Shown: positions 1 through 7,920, counted from the first letter of the stretch. The stretch is 16,786 nt of DNA from Flavobacteriaceae bacterium (GCA_013003145.1 JABDLH010000241.1:1-16786), one strand, 5' to 3'. Numbers and translations are program-made. Notes: a model not told the origin generated them from the sequence alone.

Positions 1-1044
1 GATATCCGCTTCTTTGAAGCCGAGTTTGACGGGATCATGCCCCTTGAGATCGTGGTCAACACCCAGAGAGAGAAAGGCGTGATGAAACCCGCCACACTCA
101 AAAGGATGGAGCGGTTGAGCGAAGTGATCCGTGAAATTCCCGAACTCTCAGAACCGGTTTCCATGGTGAACCTGGTCAAATATTCCAAGCAGGCCTTTTA
201 CAACGGTATTCCTAAATATTACCAACTACCCACTTCCCAGGAGAACACCTTTATCATGGATGTGGCCAAGAACTCGCGCGGCAACGGGAACCTGCTCTCT
301 ACCTTTGTAGACAGCACCGGGCAATACGCCAGGATAACCACCTACATACAGGATGTGAAAACAGACCGTATGGAAGCTATTGAACAGGAGCTGGTAGAGA
401 ATGTAGCGAAGATCTTCCCCGAAGATCGATACGAGGTGAGTTTAACAGGGAAGGCCCTCTTATTTCTCAAGGGTACAAAATACCTGGTAAAGAACCTGAT
501 CATGTCCCTGGCCCTGGCCATCGTACTTATCTCCTTGTTTATCGCCTACCTGTTCCGCTCTTTCCGGATGGTGGTCATATCCCTGGTCCCCAACCTTCTC
601 CCGCTGGTTATTACGGCAGGGGTCATGGGCTACGTTGGCGTTCCCATCAAACCTTCTACTATACTGGTTTTTAGCGTGGCATTCGGAATTTCTGTGGATG
701 ATACCATTCACTTCCTGGCCAAGTATCGGCAGGAGCTCATCGCCAACCGCTGGCGTATACAGAAGTCCGTCTACGCGGCACTGAGGGAAACCGGTGTAAG
801 CATGTTTTACACCTCCATAGTGCTGTTCTTCGGCTTTTCCGTATTTATTATTTCCAGCTTTGGCGGCACCGTAGCTTTAGGGGCGCTGGTTTCGGCGACC
901 TTGTTATTTGCTATGCTCGCCAACCTGATCCTGCTTCCCTCCCTCCTGCTTTCCCTGGAGCGCAGCATTGCCAACAAAGAAGTACTTAAAAAACCGCAGA
1001 TAGACATCCTTCCCAAGGAAGAGATCAATAAGAAGTCCAAATAG
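1..1044 (+). CDS. RND/MMPL-family exporter, C-terminal part (5' end outside window)
   Basis: The reading frame is open from base 1, so this is the last 347 residues of a longer protein and the ATG at 37 is internal. The visible part begins in the large extracytoplasmic loop (FFEAEFDGIMPLEIVVNT) and continues into a membrane domain. There are about five hydrophobic helices, at roughly residues 160-183, 185-213, 215-232, 262-282 and 287-316 of the visible part. The fourth-helix region carries GISVDDTIHF, the acidic pair typical of RND-superfamily exporters of the MMPL/Patched-like class. Such proteins use the proton gradient to move hydrophobic molecules such as lipids or drugs across the inner membrane. 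The substrate cannot be told from the sequence. The tail is short, basic and cytoplasmic. A gap of 99 bp separates it from asnS, which has its own promoter element. Confidence 0.88.
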   Translation, partial: DIRFFEAEFDGIMPLEIVVNTQREKGVMKPATLKRMERLSEVIREIPELSEPVSMVNLVKYSKQAFYNGIPKYYQLPTSQENTFIMDVAKNSRGNGNLLSTFVDSTGQYARITTYIQDVKTDRMEAIEQELVENVAKIFPEDRYEVSLTGKALLFLKGTKYLVKNLIMSLALAIVLISLFIAYLFRSFRMVVISLVPNLLPLVITAGVMGYVGVPIKPSTILVFSVAFGISVDDTIHFLAKYRQELIANRWRIQKSVYAALRETGVSMFYTSIVLFFGFSVFIISSFGGTVALGALVSATLLFAMLANLILLPSLLLSLERSIANKEVLKKPQIDILPKEEINKKSK

Positions 1045-1109
1045 AAATGATCTCTGGTATTAAGGTCAGAATTCTACGGTAAACATCTCCCATAATTTTA
1101 GCAATCGAT

Positions 1110-1117
1110 TATCTTTG
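1110..1117 (+). promoter_or_regulatory. Bacteroidota -7 promoter element for asnS
   Basis: TATCTTTG is a perfect match to the Bacteroidota -7 consensus TAnnTTTG. It lies 26 bp before the asnS ATG, giving a predicted leader of about 20 nt. No clear TTG/TTTG -33 element is visible at the usual distance. The call rests on the -7 match and its position. Confidence 0.6.
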
Positions 1118-1143
1118 CCTTTCATATTTAGAAGCGAATACCC

Positions 1144-2577
1144 ATGAACGAATTTAGTGTTAAGCAGTTACTTACCCAGCAACCATTATCGCAACCCGTT
1201 ACCGTTAAAGGATGGGTCCGTACTTTCAGAAGTAACCGCTTTATCGCCCTTAATGATGGCTCTACTATAGACAACATCCAATGTGTGGTGGATTTCGAGA
1301 AACTCGATGAATCACTACTGAGGAAAATCAACACCGGGGCAGCCTTGGAAATTTCAGGGATACTGGTAGAAAGCCAGGGCCGGGGACAGAGTGTGGAGAT
1401 ACAGGCCGAGGAACTTATTGTACATGGCACTGCAGATCCTGAAACCTACCCTATACAGCCCAAGAAGCACTCGCTCGAATTCCTCAGGGAAAAAGCGCAT
1501 TTACGGGTAAGAACAAGTACTTTTTCTGCGGTGATGAGGGTCAGATCAGCCTTATCTTTTGCTATACACGAGTACTTCCAGAAAAATGGCTTCTATTATA
1601 TGCACGCTCCGATAATAACCGGATCCGATGCAGAAGGAGCAGGTGAAATGTTCAGGGTTTCTACCCTGGACCCGATCAATCCACCCAAGGATGAAGAAGG
1701 GAAGGTCAATTACAAGGAAGATTTCTTCGGGAAAGAAACCAACCTTACCGTATCCGGGCAGCTAGAGGCTGAAGCTTATGCCATGGGGCTTGGTAAGGTG
1801 TATACCTTTGGACCTACTTTCAGGGCAGAGAACTCTAACACCTCCAGGCACCTGGCCGAATTCTGGATGATAGAACCCGAAATGGCTTTCTATGACCTGG
1901 ACGATAACATGGACCTGGCCGAAGATTTCATTAAATACGTATTGCGATATATCCTGGATAACTGTCAGCCGGACTTACAATTCCTGGAGAAACGCTTACT
2001 GGACGAAGAAAAGACGAAACCACAGAATGAGCGCAGCGATATGCCCCTACTGGAAAAACTCCGGTTCATCGTGGATAACAACTTTGTTCGTGTAAGCTAT
2101 ACGGAAGCCATTGACATCCTGAAGAACAGTAGCCCGAACAAAAAGAAGAAATTCCAGTATCCCATAGAAGATTGGGGTGCAGATCTACAGAGCGAGCACG
2201 AGCGCTACCTGGTTGAGAAGCATTTTAAATGCCCGGTCATTTTGTTTGATTACCCCGCCAAGATCAAAGCGTTCTATATGAGGCTGAACGAAGATGGAAA
2301 GACAGTAAGGGCGATGGATATCCTATTCCCGGGTATCGGTGAGATCGTTGGGGGATCCCAGCGAGAAGAGCGCCTGGATGTACTTAGATCCAAGATTGAA
2401 GCATTAGGTATTGATGAAGAGGAACTCTGGTGGTATATGGACCTGAGGAAATTTGGAACTGCAGTTCACAGTGGTTTTGGACTAGGTTTTGAACGTCTTG
2501 TACTTTTTGCTACGGGGATGGGTAATATCCGTGATGTCATCCCGTTTCCAAGAACACCACAGAATGCCGAATTCTGA
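1144..2577 (+). CDS. asnS: Asparaginyl-tRNA synthetase
   Basis: This is a 477-residue cytoplasmic class IIb aminoacyl-tRNA synthetase that charges tRNA-Asn with asparagine using ATP. An N-terminal OB-fold anticodon-binding domain (about residues 16-105, starting [15 protein letters not shown]) is followed by the catalytic core. Motif 2 is recognisable as [20 protein letters not shown] near residue 230. Motif 3 is [12 protein letters not shown] near residue 450, followed by the family-typical [11 protein letters not shown]. The insert around residues 175-200 ([20 protein letters not shown]) and the overall pattern fit AsnRS rather than AspRS or LysRS. The length is close to the E. coli enzyme (466 residues). 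The ATG at 1144 is well placed after the -7 element at 1110-1117. rpoN follows after 45 bp. Confidence 0.97.
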   Translation: MNEFSVKQLLTQQPLSQPVTVKGWVRTFRSNRFIALNDGSTIDNIQCVVDFEKLDESLLRKINTGAALEISGILVESQGRGQSVEIQAEELIVHGTADPETYPIQPKKHSLEFLREKAHLRVRTSTFSAVMRVRSALSFAIHEYFQKNGFYYMHAPIITGSDAEGAGEMFRVSTLDPINPPKDEEGKVNYKEDFFGKETNLTVSGQLEAEAYAMGLGKVYTFGPTFRAENSNTSRHLAEFWMIEPEMAFYDLDDNMDLAEDFIKYVLRYILDNCQPDLQFLEKRLLDEEKTKPQNERSDMPLLEKLRFIVDNNFVRVSYTEAIDILKNSSPNKKKKFQYPIEDWGADLQSEHERYLVEKHFKCPVILFDYPAKIKAFYMRLNEDGKTVRAMDILFPGIGEIVGGSQREERLDVLRSKIEALGIDEEELWWYMDLRKFGTAVHSGFGLGFERLVLFATGMGNIRDVIPFPRTPQNAEF

Positions 2578-2622
2578 TATGAATTCTTTAAATTTATAAC
2601 AGCCGCATCAAGGCAGCACCCT

Positions 2623-4080
2623 ATGTTAAAACAACACTTACAGTTCAAATTATCCCAGAAGCTATCGCCGCAGCAGATACAGTTGATGAAACTGATACAG
2701 CTGCCTACCCAGGCTTTTGAACAGCGCCTGAAACAGGAGCTGGAGGAAAATCCTGCGCTGGAAAGTGGTAAAGAGGAAAGCAATAGCCTTGAAGACGATT
2801 TTGGAGACAATTACGAGGAAGATATGGACCACGAGACCGTGGCCACCGACGACATCAATATAGACGAATACCTGAGCGATGACGAGGTTCCTGACTACCG
2901 CACCAAGGCCAATAACTACAGCAGTGACGATGAAGAGAAAAACGTGCCATACGCTGCAGGAATTTCTTTCAACCAGTACCTGATCAACCAACTGAACACC
3001 GTTTATCTCAGCGACGAGGAGTGGGCCATAGCCGAATTCCTGGTGGGTAGTGTGGACGAAAGTGGTTATATAAGGCGCCCCCTGGCAGATATTATGGATG
3101 ATCTTGCGTTTACCCAAAACATCTATGTAGAGGAGGAAACCATAAAAAAAGTACTGTCCATCGTACAGGAACTTGACCCCCCGGGCGTCGGGGCACGCTC
3201 CCTGGATGAATGCCTGGTCATACAGTTAGAACGTAAAGAACCCACACCGGCAATCGAACTTGCTGTTGATATACTGCAGAGGTCCTTTGAACACTTCACT
3301 AAGAAGCATTACAAGCAGCTTATACAGAAACACGATATTACTGAAGAAGAGCTACGTAATGCGATCAGCGAAATAGAGAAACTGAACCCTAAACCGGGTG
3401 GAAGTTATTCCGGCAACAATCGGATTGTAGAACACGTGGTTCCTGACTTCTCCATTCGTATCGTAGATGGGGAGTTAGAACTCACCCTAAACGGGCGGAA
3501 TGCACCGGAACTACACGTTTCACGTGAATACAGCAATATGCTGGCGGGCTATAAAAGCGCCAAGGACAAGTCCAAGAGCCAGAAAGATGCTGTTATGTTC
3601 ATCAAACAGAAACTTGATGCGGCGAAATGGTTTATCGATGCTATCCGCCAACGACAGCAGACCTTGTTTATTACCATGAATGCCATCATGCAGTACCAAA
3701 AGGAATACTTCCTTACAGGCGATGAGCGTAACCTGAGACCGATGATCCTTAAAGATATCGCTGATGCCATAGACATGGATGTGTCTACAGTATCACGGGT
3801 GGCCAACAGCAAATATGTTGATACCCCCTATGGCACCAAGCTTATCAAGGAATATTTTTCGGAATCGATGAAGAATGAACAGGGGGAGGATGTCTCCACT
3901 AAAGAGATCAAGAAAATCCTGGAAACTGTGATCGGGGAGGAAGACAAGAAGAAACCCCTGACCGATGACAAACTAGCCAAGATTCTCAAAGAAAAAGGAT
4001 ATCCTATAGCCCGCAGGACCGTGGCTAAATACCGGGAGCAATCTGGATTACCCGTCGCCCGACTCAGAAAGGAGATCTGA
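2623..4080 (+). CDS. rpoN: RNA polymerase sigma-54 factor
   Basis: This is a 485-residue alternative sigma factor. Sigma-54 directs RNA polymerase to -24/-12 promoters and needs an AAA+ activator with ATP to open DNA. Region I is the glutamine- and leucine-rich start (LKQHLQFKLSQKLSPQQIQL). A very acidic region II follows at about residues 45-110. The core-binding domain covers about residues 110-310. A helix-turn-helix (LKDIADAIDMDVSTVSRVAN) lies near residues 375-395. The RpoN box ARRTVAKYRE at residues 463-472 reads the -24 element and is intact. All domains are present, so the factor should be functional. No activator gene is in the window. Only a weak -7-like TAAATTTA (2589-2596) precedes it, so co-transcription with asnS is possible. 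Its TGA overlaps the ATG of the next gene. Confidence 0.97.
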   Translation: MLKQHLQFKLSQKLSPQQIQLMKLIQLPTQAFEQRLKQELEENPALESGKEESNSLEDDFGDNYEEDMDHETVATDDINIDEYLSDDEVPDYRTKANNYSSDDEEKNVPYAAGISFNQYLINQLNTVYLSDEEWAIAEFLVGSVDESGYIRRPLADIMDDLAFTQNIYVEEETIKKVLSIVQELDPPGVGARSLDECLVIQLERKEPTPAIELAVDILQRSFEHFTKKHYKQLIQKHDITEEELRNAISEIEKLNPKPGGSYSGNNRIVEHVVPDFSIRIVDGELELTLNGRNAPELHVSREYSNMLAGYKSAKDKSKSQKDAVMFIKQKLDAAKWFIDAIRQRQQTLFITMNAIMQYQKEYFLTGDERNLRPMILKDIADAIDMDVSTVSRVANSKYVDTPYGTKLIKEYFSESMKNEQGEDVSTKEIKKILETVIGEEDKKKPLTDDKLAKILKEKGYPIARRTVAKYREQSGLPVARLRKEI

Positions 4081-4685
4081 TGCGGACCCTATCAATCTTC
4101 CTGTCTTACCTCTTTCACCCTTTGTTAATCCCGATGGCGGGAACCTTAAGTTATTTCCTGGTAACACCCAAATACAGCCCTTTAGAAGAACAAGGAGGCA
4201 ACCTCCTGCCCATCTTTATACTTACGGTAATTATCCCGCTGATCTCCTATGCAATCCTGCGCAACCTGGGGCTGGCCTCATCGGTGTTCCTGGCGCCGGC
4301 TAAGGAGCGGTTGTATCCACTTATCATCAGTCTTGGGTTATTGCTGATCGTCCTGTTCAGGGTGATTCCCAATAATTATACGGCGGAGTTATACTACTAT
4401 TTCGTGGGTCTTATTGCTGCTACTGCGGCCTGCCTACTTGCATTAATACTAAAAGTGCGATGCAGCCTGCACATGATGGGCCTGGGTAGCCTGCTGATGT
4501 ATCTCATTGCCCTGAGCATCCATTTTGAGATTAATATTACGATCGCGATCAGTGCCTGTACCCTTATTTGCGGGCTGGCAGCCACGGCACGGATCTACCT
4601 CAAAGCACACAACCGCGCTGAGATCGTAATCGGGTTCATCATCGGTTTTCTCTCTCAACTGATGACCATTAAGTATTGGTTATAA
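4080..4685 (+). CDS. Divergent PAP2-like integral membrane protein
   Basis: This 201-residue protein has about six hydrophobic helices and no soluble domain. Three spaced motifs resemble the PAP2 (type 2 phosphatidic acid phosphatase) active site. K75-E-R77-L-Y-P80 stands in for the KxxxxxxRP motif, S129-L-H131 for PSGH, and R171-x5-H177-x3-E181 for SRx5Hx3D. Both histidines and an arginine are kept, while Asp is Glu and the glycine of SGH is Leu. PAP2 enzymes dephosphorylate membrane lipid phosphates such as undecaprenyl diphosphate; activity here is only inferred. The ATG overlaps the rpoN stop by one base (TGATG). A good Shine-Dalgarno (AAAGGAG, 4068-4074) lies inside rpoN, so translation is probably coupled. 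The gene ends on a 6-bp palindrome shared with the convergent gene. Confidence 0.72.
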   Translation: MRTLSIFLSYLFHPLLIPMAGTLSYFLVTPKYSPLEEQGGNLLPIFILTVIIPLISYAILRNLGLASSVFLAPAKERLYPLIISLGLLLIVLFRVIPNNYTAELYYYFVGLIAATAACLLALILKVRCSLHMMGLGSLLMYLIALSIHFEINITIAISACTLICGLAATARIYLKAHNRAEIVIGFIIGFLSQLMTIKYWL

Positions 4686-5387
4686 GATATAGAAGATAAG
4701 GCCTATCCTCAAGGGTGTCATTCCTATCTCCTCCCCGTTTACGTTGGCTTTCCCGGGTTCAAAGAGCGTATTTAAAGCGTAATACGCATGGATATTAAAG
4801 GTGTTGTAGCCCAGGTTGACCATCAGGCCATAACGAAAGTTATCCGTATCTGTATTGTAGAAAGAATCCTTGAAGTCTTTGGTGACAATCTTAGATCGGC
4901 TACCCACCACGTACCCCAGTTTAACACCAGCATAGAATCGCCAGAATTTATAATCGACGGGGTCAGAATTTCGCAAGCGGAGTTCTATGGGCACTTCAAT
5001 TAGGTGAGTTTCTATTTTGTTCCGCTTATAGGAGAAATTATCCGAGATCACTTCGTAATTAAAATCTTCTCCATTTTCGGTAGCCCTCAAGTTAGAGTAA
5101 TAGGAATTAACGGCATATCCAAGCCCTATACCAATGGCAACATTCCGCTTTAGATTCAAGGGAATATCCTTAATGAAACCACCCTGCAACCCATAGGAAA
5201 GGTTACGTTGCTTAACCCCTTCGGGCTTATTTAATAAAATATTATAGGTGAGCCCTACATAGAACTGGTCTTCCAGGTAATTCGGATCAGGCAGCAGGCT
5301 ATCCTGTTCAGGCGTTACAGGCGGTGCTGTCTGTGCGCATAATGTAAAGGTGGAACAAAATACAAGCAGCAGGAAAATGTCTTTCAT
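4680..5387 (-). CDS. PorT-like outer-membrane beta-barrel protein
   Basis: The 235-residue product has a signal peptide (MKDIFLLLVFCSTFTLCA) with probable cleavage before QTAPP, the Ala-Gln junction common in Bacteroidota. The remainder consists of alternating strands rich in aromatic and glycine residues, for example GLTYNILLNKP, NVAIGIGLGYAVNSYY, KFWRFYAGVKLGYVVG and YNTFNIHAYYAL. It ends in FYIL, as expected for a small barrel of the porin-family/PorT type. PorT/SprT is a type IX secretion component, and the length is close to that of PorT. However, a second PorT-like family is known in flavobacteria and I cannot tell which this is, so no symbol is given. It follows the ExbB/ExbD cluster on the same strand but is separated from it by a strong hairpin terminator, so it is probably expressed separately. 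Confidence 0.75.
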   Translation of the reverse strand: MKDIFLLLVFCSTFTLCAQTAPPVTPEQDSLLPDPNYLEDQFYVGLTYNILLNKPEGVKQRNLSYGLQGGFIKDIPLNLKRNVAIGIGLGYAVNSYYSNLRATENGEDFNYEVISDNFSYKRNKIETHLIEVPIELRLRNSDPVDYKFWRFYAGVKLGYVVGSRSKIVTKDFKDSFYNTDTDNFRYGLMVNLGYNTFNIHAYYALNTLFEPGKANVNGEEIGMTPLRIGLIFYIL

Positions 5388-5431
5388 ATCGCCTTAAAAA
5401 TAATCATTACTTCCGTTCATGCACAAAATAA

Positions 5432-5461
5432 AAGCGCTTCAAAATATAATTTGAAGCGCTT
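5432..5461 (-). terminator. Perfect 12-bp hairpin terminator after the ExbD genes
   Basis: The arms AAGCGCTTCAAA (5432-5443) and TTTGAAGCGCTT (5450-5461) pair perfectly around a 6-nt loop. On the reverse strand the hairpin is followed by a T-rich run (TTTTATTTTG). It lies 29 bp after the end of the second ExbD gene and 45 bp before the PorT-like start codon. It should therefore end the motor operon before the barrel gene. Confidence 0.8.
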
Positions 5462-5490
5462 CATATATGAATATCCTTTAGGTAATATTA

Positions 5491-5973
5491 CTATTCAATA
5501 TTACTGAAGGCATCCCCTTCAAAAGTCGTATAGTTCACTTTGAGGGCATTTACTTTACGAAGTTCCTGCTTGATATCAGAGATAAGACCCATGTTAGCAT
5601 CGCTATCCACTTTAAGAGCGGTCGTCAACACGTTTTGCAATTCCTGGGGCTTCTTAGCCCTTTCTTGCAATATGAAATCTCCAACCTCGGAAACATCAGC
5701 AAATTTATCGTTCAATTGAATCTTTGGTTCCGTTCCGTATGTTTTCTGGAATTCCCTGGTAGGTTTTCCGACATAGATATACAGAACACGATCCTTCTTC
5801 TCGAGCTTCTTGGTCTCGGTTGCATTAGGCAGGGTATTCTCTACCATAATGGAACTATCCTTCATCGTTGTTACCGTCATAAAGAAGAACAGTAACATGA
5901 ACACGATATCGGGCAACGAGGCCGTATTTACCCCAGGGGTATCAGCGCTTTTTTTCTTATTAAATTTTGCCAT
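5491..5973 (-). CDS. exbD: ExbD/TolR-family motor protein (second copy)
   Basis: This 160-residue protein has a short basic cytoplasmic tail, a single membrane helix at about residues 20-40, and a periplasmic domain. The helix (LPDIVFMLLFFFMTVTTM) carries Asp22 at the position of the proton-binding aspartate of ExbD/TolR (Asp25 in E. coli ExbD). In the known ExbB-ExbD complexes an ExbD dimer sits in the pore of an ExbB pentamer and couples proton flow to TonB-type work. It is the last gene of the cluster, 16 bp after the other ExbD, and the hairpin at 5432-5461 follows. It differs clearly from its neighbour in periplasmic sequence, so it is not a recent duplicate. The symbol is a family-level name. 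Confidence 0.88.
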   Translation of the reverse strand: MAKFNKKKSADTPGVNTASLPDIVFMLLFFFMTVTTMKDSSIMVENTLPNATETKKLEKKDRVLYIYVGKPTREFQKTYGTEPKIQLNDKFADVSEVGDFILQERAKKPQELQNVLTTALKVDSDANMGLISDIKQELRKVNALKVNYTTFEGDAFSNIE

Positions 5974-5989
5974 AATAGTCCGGTTCTCG

Positions 5990-6610
5990 TTAGTTAGTTG
6001 CAGTTTCTGCTTCAGATAATTTCTGCGGGAACAAGTCCTGGACGCGTTGCACCTTTTCTTTTAATTCTTCCCTTACCCCTTCCGGAGTTTCAGGATTCAG
6101 GTATTCGGCTTCCATATCCGTAAAGTCTCTTCCGAATAATCGTTGAGCCTCACGGTTTCTTAACTCGTTATACGCCCCTACCAGTTCGTTCTGAACGGTA
6201 ATATACGTGGCATACTTTGTTTCCCTGTCATTCTTCAACGAGATAATGGCTTTGGTCGGGTTATCCGAAGAATCCGGATTCCTATTTCCCTTACAATAGC
6301 TACAGTATTCAGGGGATCCTGAAGGTGCGCCTCCATTGTCCAGGAAAGCCATAGCTTTTTCCCTGAGATTTCTCAGGTCTGTAAGCTCTTCCTCTACAAG
6401 TAACTGGCCATTCTTGTTGATGTTTACAGTAAAAATGTTTTTCTGCTTAATAACCACGTTCTCGTCTGGCGGCTCAATTGGCGGTAACATTCGATCCAGT
6501 CCTGAATCCGTTTCAATAGTGGTGGTCACTAAGAAAAAGATCAGTAGTAAGAATGCGATGTCTGCCATGGAACCTGCGTTAACTTCCGGTGGTGCTCCTC
6601 TTCTAGGCAT
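5990..6610 (-). CDS. exbD: ExbD/TolR-family motor protein (first copy, long, with CxxC)
   Basis: At 206 residues this is longer than a typical ExbD (about 140). The N-terminus is basic, followed by a single helix at about residues 16-33 (MADIAFLLLIFFLVTTTI) with the conserved Asp17. The periplasmic domain contains an inserted stretch with C103-S-Y-C106, a CxxC pair within a Gly/Pro/Asn-rich segment. A helical charged C-terminal extension (about 145-206) follows. The usual role is a proton-motive-force-driven stator partner of ExbB. The cysteine pair could form a disulfide or bind metal; this is inference. It starts 16 bp after the four-helix protein gene and precedes the shorter ExbD by 16 bp, consistent with one operon. 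The symbol is a family-level name. Confidence 0.88.
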   Translation of the reverse strand: MPRRGAPPEVNAGSMADIAFLLLIFFLVTTTIETDSGLDRMLPPIEPPDENVVIKQKNIFTVNINKNGQLLVEEELTDLRNLREKAMAFLDNGGAPSGSPEYCSYCKGNRNPDSSDNPTKAIISLKNDRETKYATYITVQNELVGAYNELRNREAQRLFGRDFTDMEAEYLNPETPEGVREELKEKVQRVQDLFPQKLSEAETATN

Positions 6611-6626
6611 AATAGTTCTTTTTAGG

Positions 6627-7067
6627 TTATTTTGTCATTTTCCGTACTCCACCCCATAACATGGCGCCTACGGCGATTATGGTCAGGAGGAAGAAGACAT
6701 TGAGACCCATTCCGATCAACTTCACAGTTGATTCGTCTGTAGCTACGCCTCTTCTTGCCATTTCATCGATATTCACATCAGTTCCGCTAGAGATCCCGTA
6801 AGCGATCCCGACCACGACCAGGAAGCCAACCACTACGATAAGTGTACGCTTCAGGCTTTGGGGGTTAGAGAACAATGCGACCAGTGAAAAGACCAAGCTG
6901 AATAAAATAGCGATAGCTAATAACAGGTACGTAATAATGAACATGAAGTTCATTGCCCCGCTATCCACGGCCTCAGAAGCTGGTACGTCTGAGCTTGGAA
7001 GCTGGAACCATAGTACGGCACCTATCACTCCCAATACAACCAATATAATTTTAACAATCTTGTGCAT
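6627..7067 (-). CDS. Uncharacterised four-helix membrane protein inside the ExbB/ExbD operon
   Basis: I do not recognise a named family. The 146-residue product has four hydrophobic helices, at about residues 4-23, 40-66, 75-95 and 119-140. Short linkers separate them, including a polar stretch NIDEMARRGVATDESTVK between helices 3 and 4. The N-terminal helix could also be read as an uncleaved signal anchor. No catalytic motif is visible. It lies between the ExbB-type channel gene (25 bp upstream) and the long ExbD gene (16 bp downstream), all on one strand. The context suggests an accessory part of the motor, but nothing in its own sequence proves this. Confidence 0.8.
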   Translation of the reverse strand: MHKIVKIILVVLGVIGAVLWFQLPSSDVPASEAVDSGAMNFMFIITYLLLAIAILFSLVFSLVALFSNPQSLKRTLIVVVGFLVVVGIAYGISSGTDVNIDEMARRGVATDESTVKLIGMGLNVFFLLTIIAVGAMLWGGVRKMTK

Positions 7068-7092
7068 AATGCTTTTGGTTTAGGAGTGTTAC

Positions 7093-7887
7093 TTATTTTT
7101 TGTGGTCTACCAACATATCGATCAATACGATTGACGAATCTTCCATATCGTTAACGATACTGTCAATCTTAGCGATGATATAGTTGTAGAAAATTTGTAG
7201 GATAATAGCTGTAATAAGACCGAAAACCGTGGTCAATAATGCAACCTGGATGTCACCTGCAATCAGGGAAGCACTAAGGTTACCAACTGCACTAATTTTC
7301 TGGAAGGCCTGGATCATACCAATTACCGTACCCATGAACCCAAGCATAGGAGCAACAGCGATAAATAAAGACAACCAGGAAACGTTTTTCTCTAATTGAC
7401 CCATTTGAACTCCTCCGTAAGCAACAACAGCTTTTTCAGCAGACTCGATGCTTTCTCCGGCGCGATCTAATCCTTGGTAGTAGATAGAAGCAACAGGACC
7501 TTTGGTGTTACGACATACTTCTTTAGCAGCTTCGATCCCACCAGAAGCAAGAGCGTCTTCAACTTTTTGCTTAAGCTTAGTAGTATTGGTGCTAGCCATG
7601 TTTAAGTAAATGATTCTTTCAATAGCGACCGCAAGACCTAAGATCAAACAGAGTAATACGATTCCCATAAAGCCCGCACCTCCTTGGATGAACTGCTCCT
7701 TTAATACTTGGGTAAATCCTTTCTCTGCTTCAACGGCTGCATCATCCTGCAACATCACTGTAGCTGTAGCCACGGTTGAAGAAAGACTCGACACTATTGC
7801 GTTCGCTTTCGCGCTTACTGTATTTGTACTAAGGACAAATAGCCCAGCCATGGCCAGGATGGAGAATAATTTTTTCATTTTGTTCAA
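7093..7887 (-). CDS. exbB: MotA/TolQ/ExbB-family proton channel protein
   Basis: The 264-residue product begins with a signal-peptide-like helix (residues 4-26, ending VSA) and a periplasmic linker, as in long ExbB variants. The channel domain then has three helices, at about 73-91, 171-194 and 212-236. Helix 2 has LGFMGTVIGM with Thr187, and helix 3 has ALLTTVFGL with Thr220, matching the conserved pore threonines of E. coli ExbB (148 and 181). By eye, the pore glutamate of E. coli ExbB (Glu176) aligns with Val215 here. It is the first gene of a reverse-strand cluster with the four-helix protein and two ExbDs, and probably forms the pentameric channel. A second in-frame ATG nine bases downstream (7878) is a possible alternative start. 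The symbol is a family-level name. Confidence 0.9.
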   Translation of the reverse strand: MNKMKKLFSILAMAGLFVLSTNTVSAKANAIVSSLSSTVATATVMLQDDAAVEAEKGFTQVLKEQFIQGGAGFMGIVLLCLILGLAVAIERIIYLNMASTNTTKLKQKVEDALASGGIEAAKEVCRNTKGPVASIYYQGLDRAGESIESAEKAVVAYGGVQMGQLEKNVSWLSLFIAVAPMLGFMGTVIGMIQAFQKISAVGNLSASLIAGDIQVALLTTVFGLITAIILQIFYNYIIAKIDSIVNDMEDSSIVLIDMLVDHKK

Positions 7888-7912
7888 ACTTAAAATTAGT
7901 TAGTTAATAGGT

Positions 7913-7920
7913 TAAAGATA
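7913..7920 (-). promoter_or_regulatory. Probable -7 element for the ExbB/ExbD operon
   Basis: On the reverse strand TATCTTTA matches TAnnTTTG at all but the last base. It lies 25 bp before the ATG at 7887. An A/T-rich stretch (7921-7950) lies immediately upstream and could act as an UP-like element. No other good candidate is seen in this gap. Confidence 0.45.

Noticed and set aside
2466..3117. Reverse-strand open frames opposite the end of asnS and the start of rpoN
   Set aside because: Cys/Ser-rich or Val/Ile-rich low-complexity products that mirror the acidic and Gln-rich region of rpoN; no supporting signals.
4680..5387. Naming the barrel gene porT (type IX secretion)
   Set aside because: Length and strand pattern fit the PorT family, but flavobacteria carry more than one such barrel and no other type IX secretion gene is nearby.
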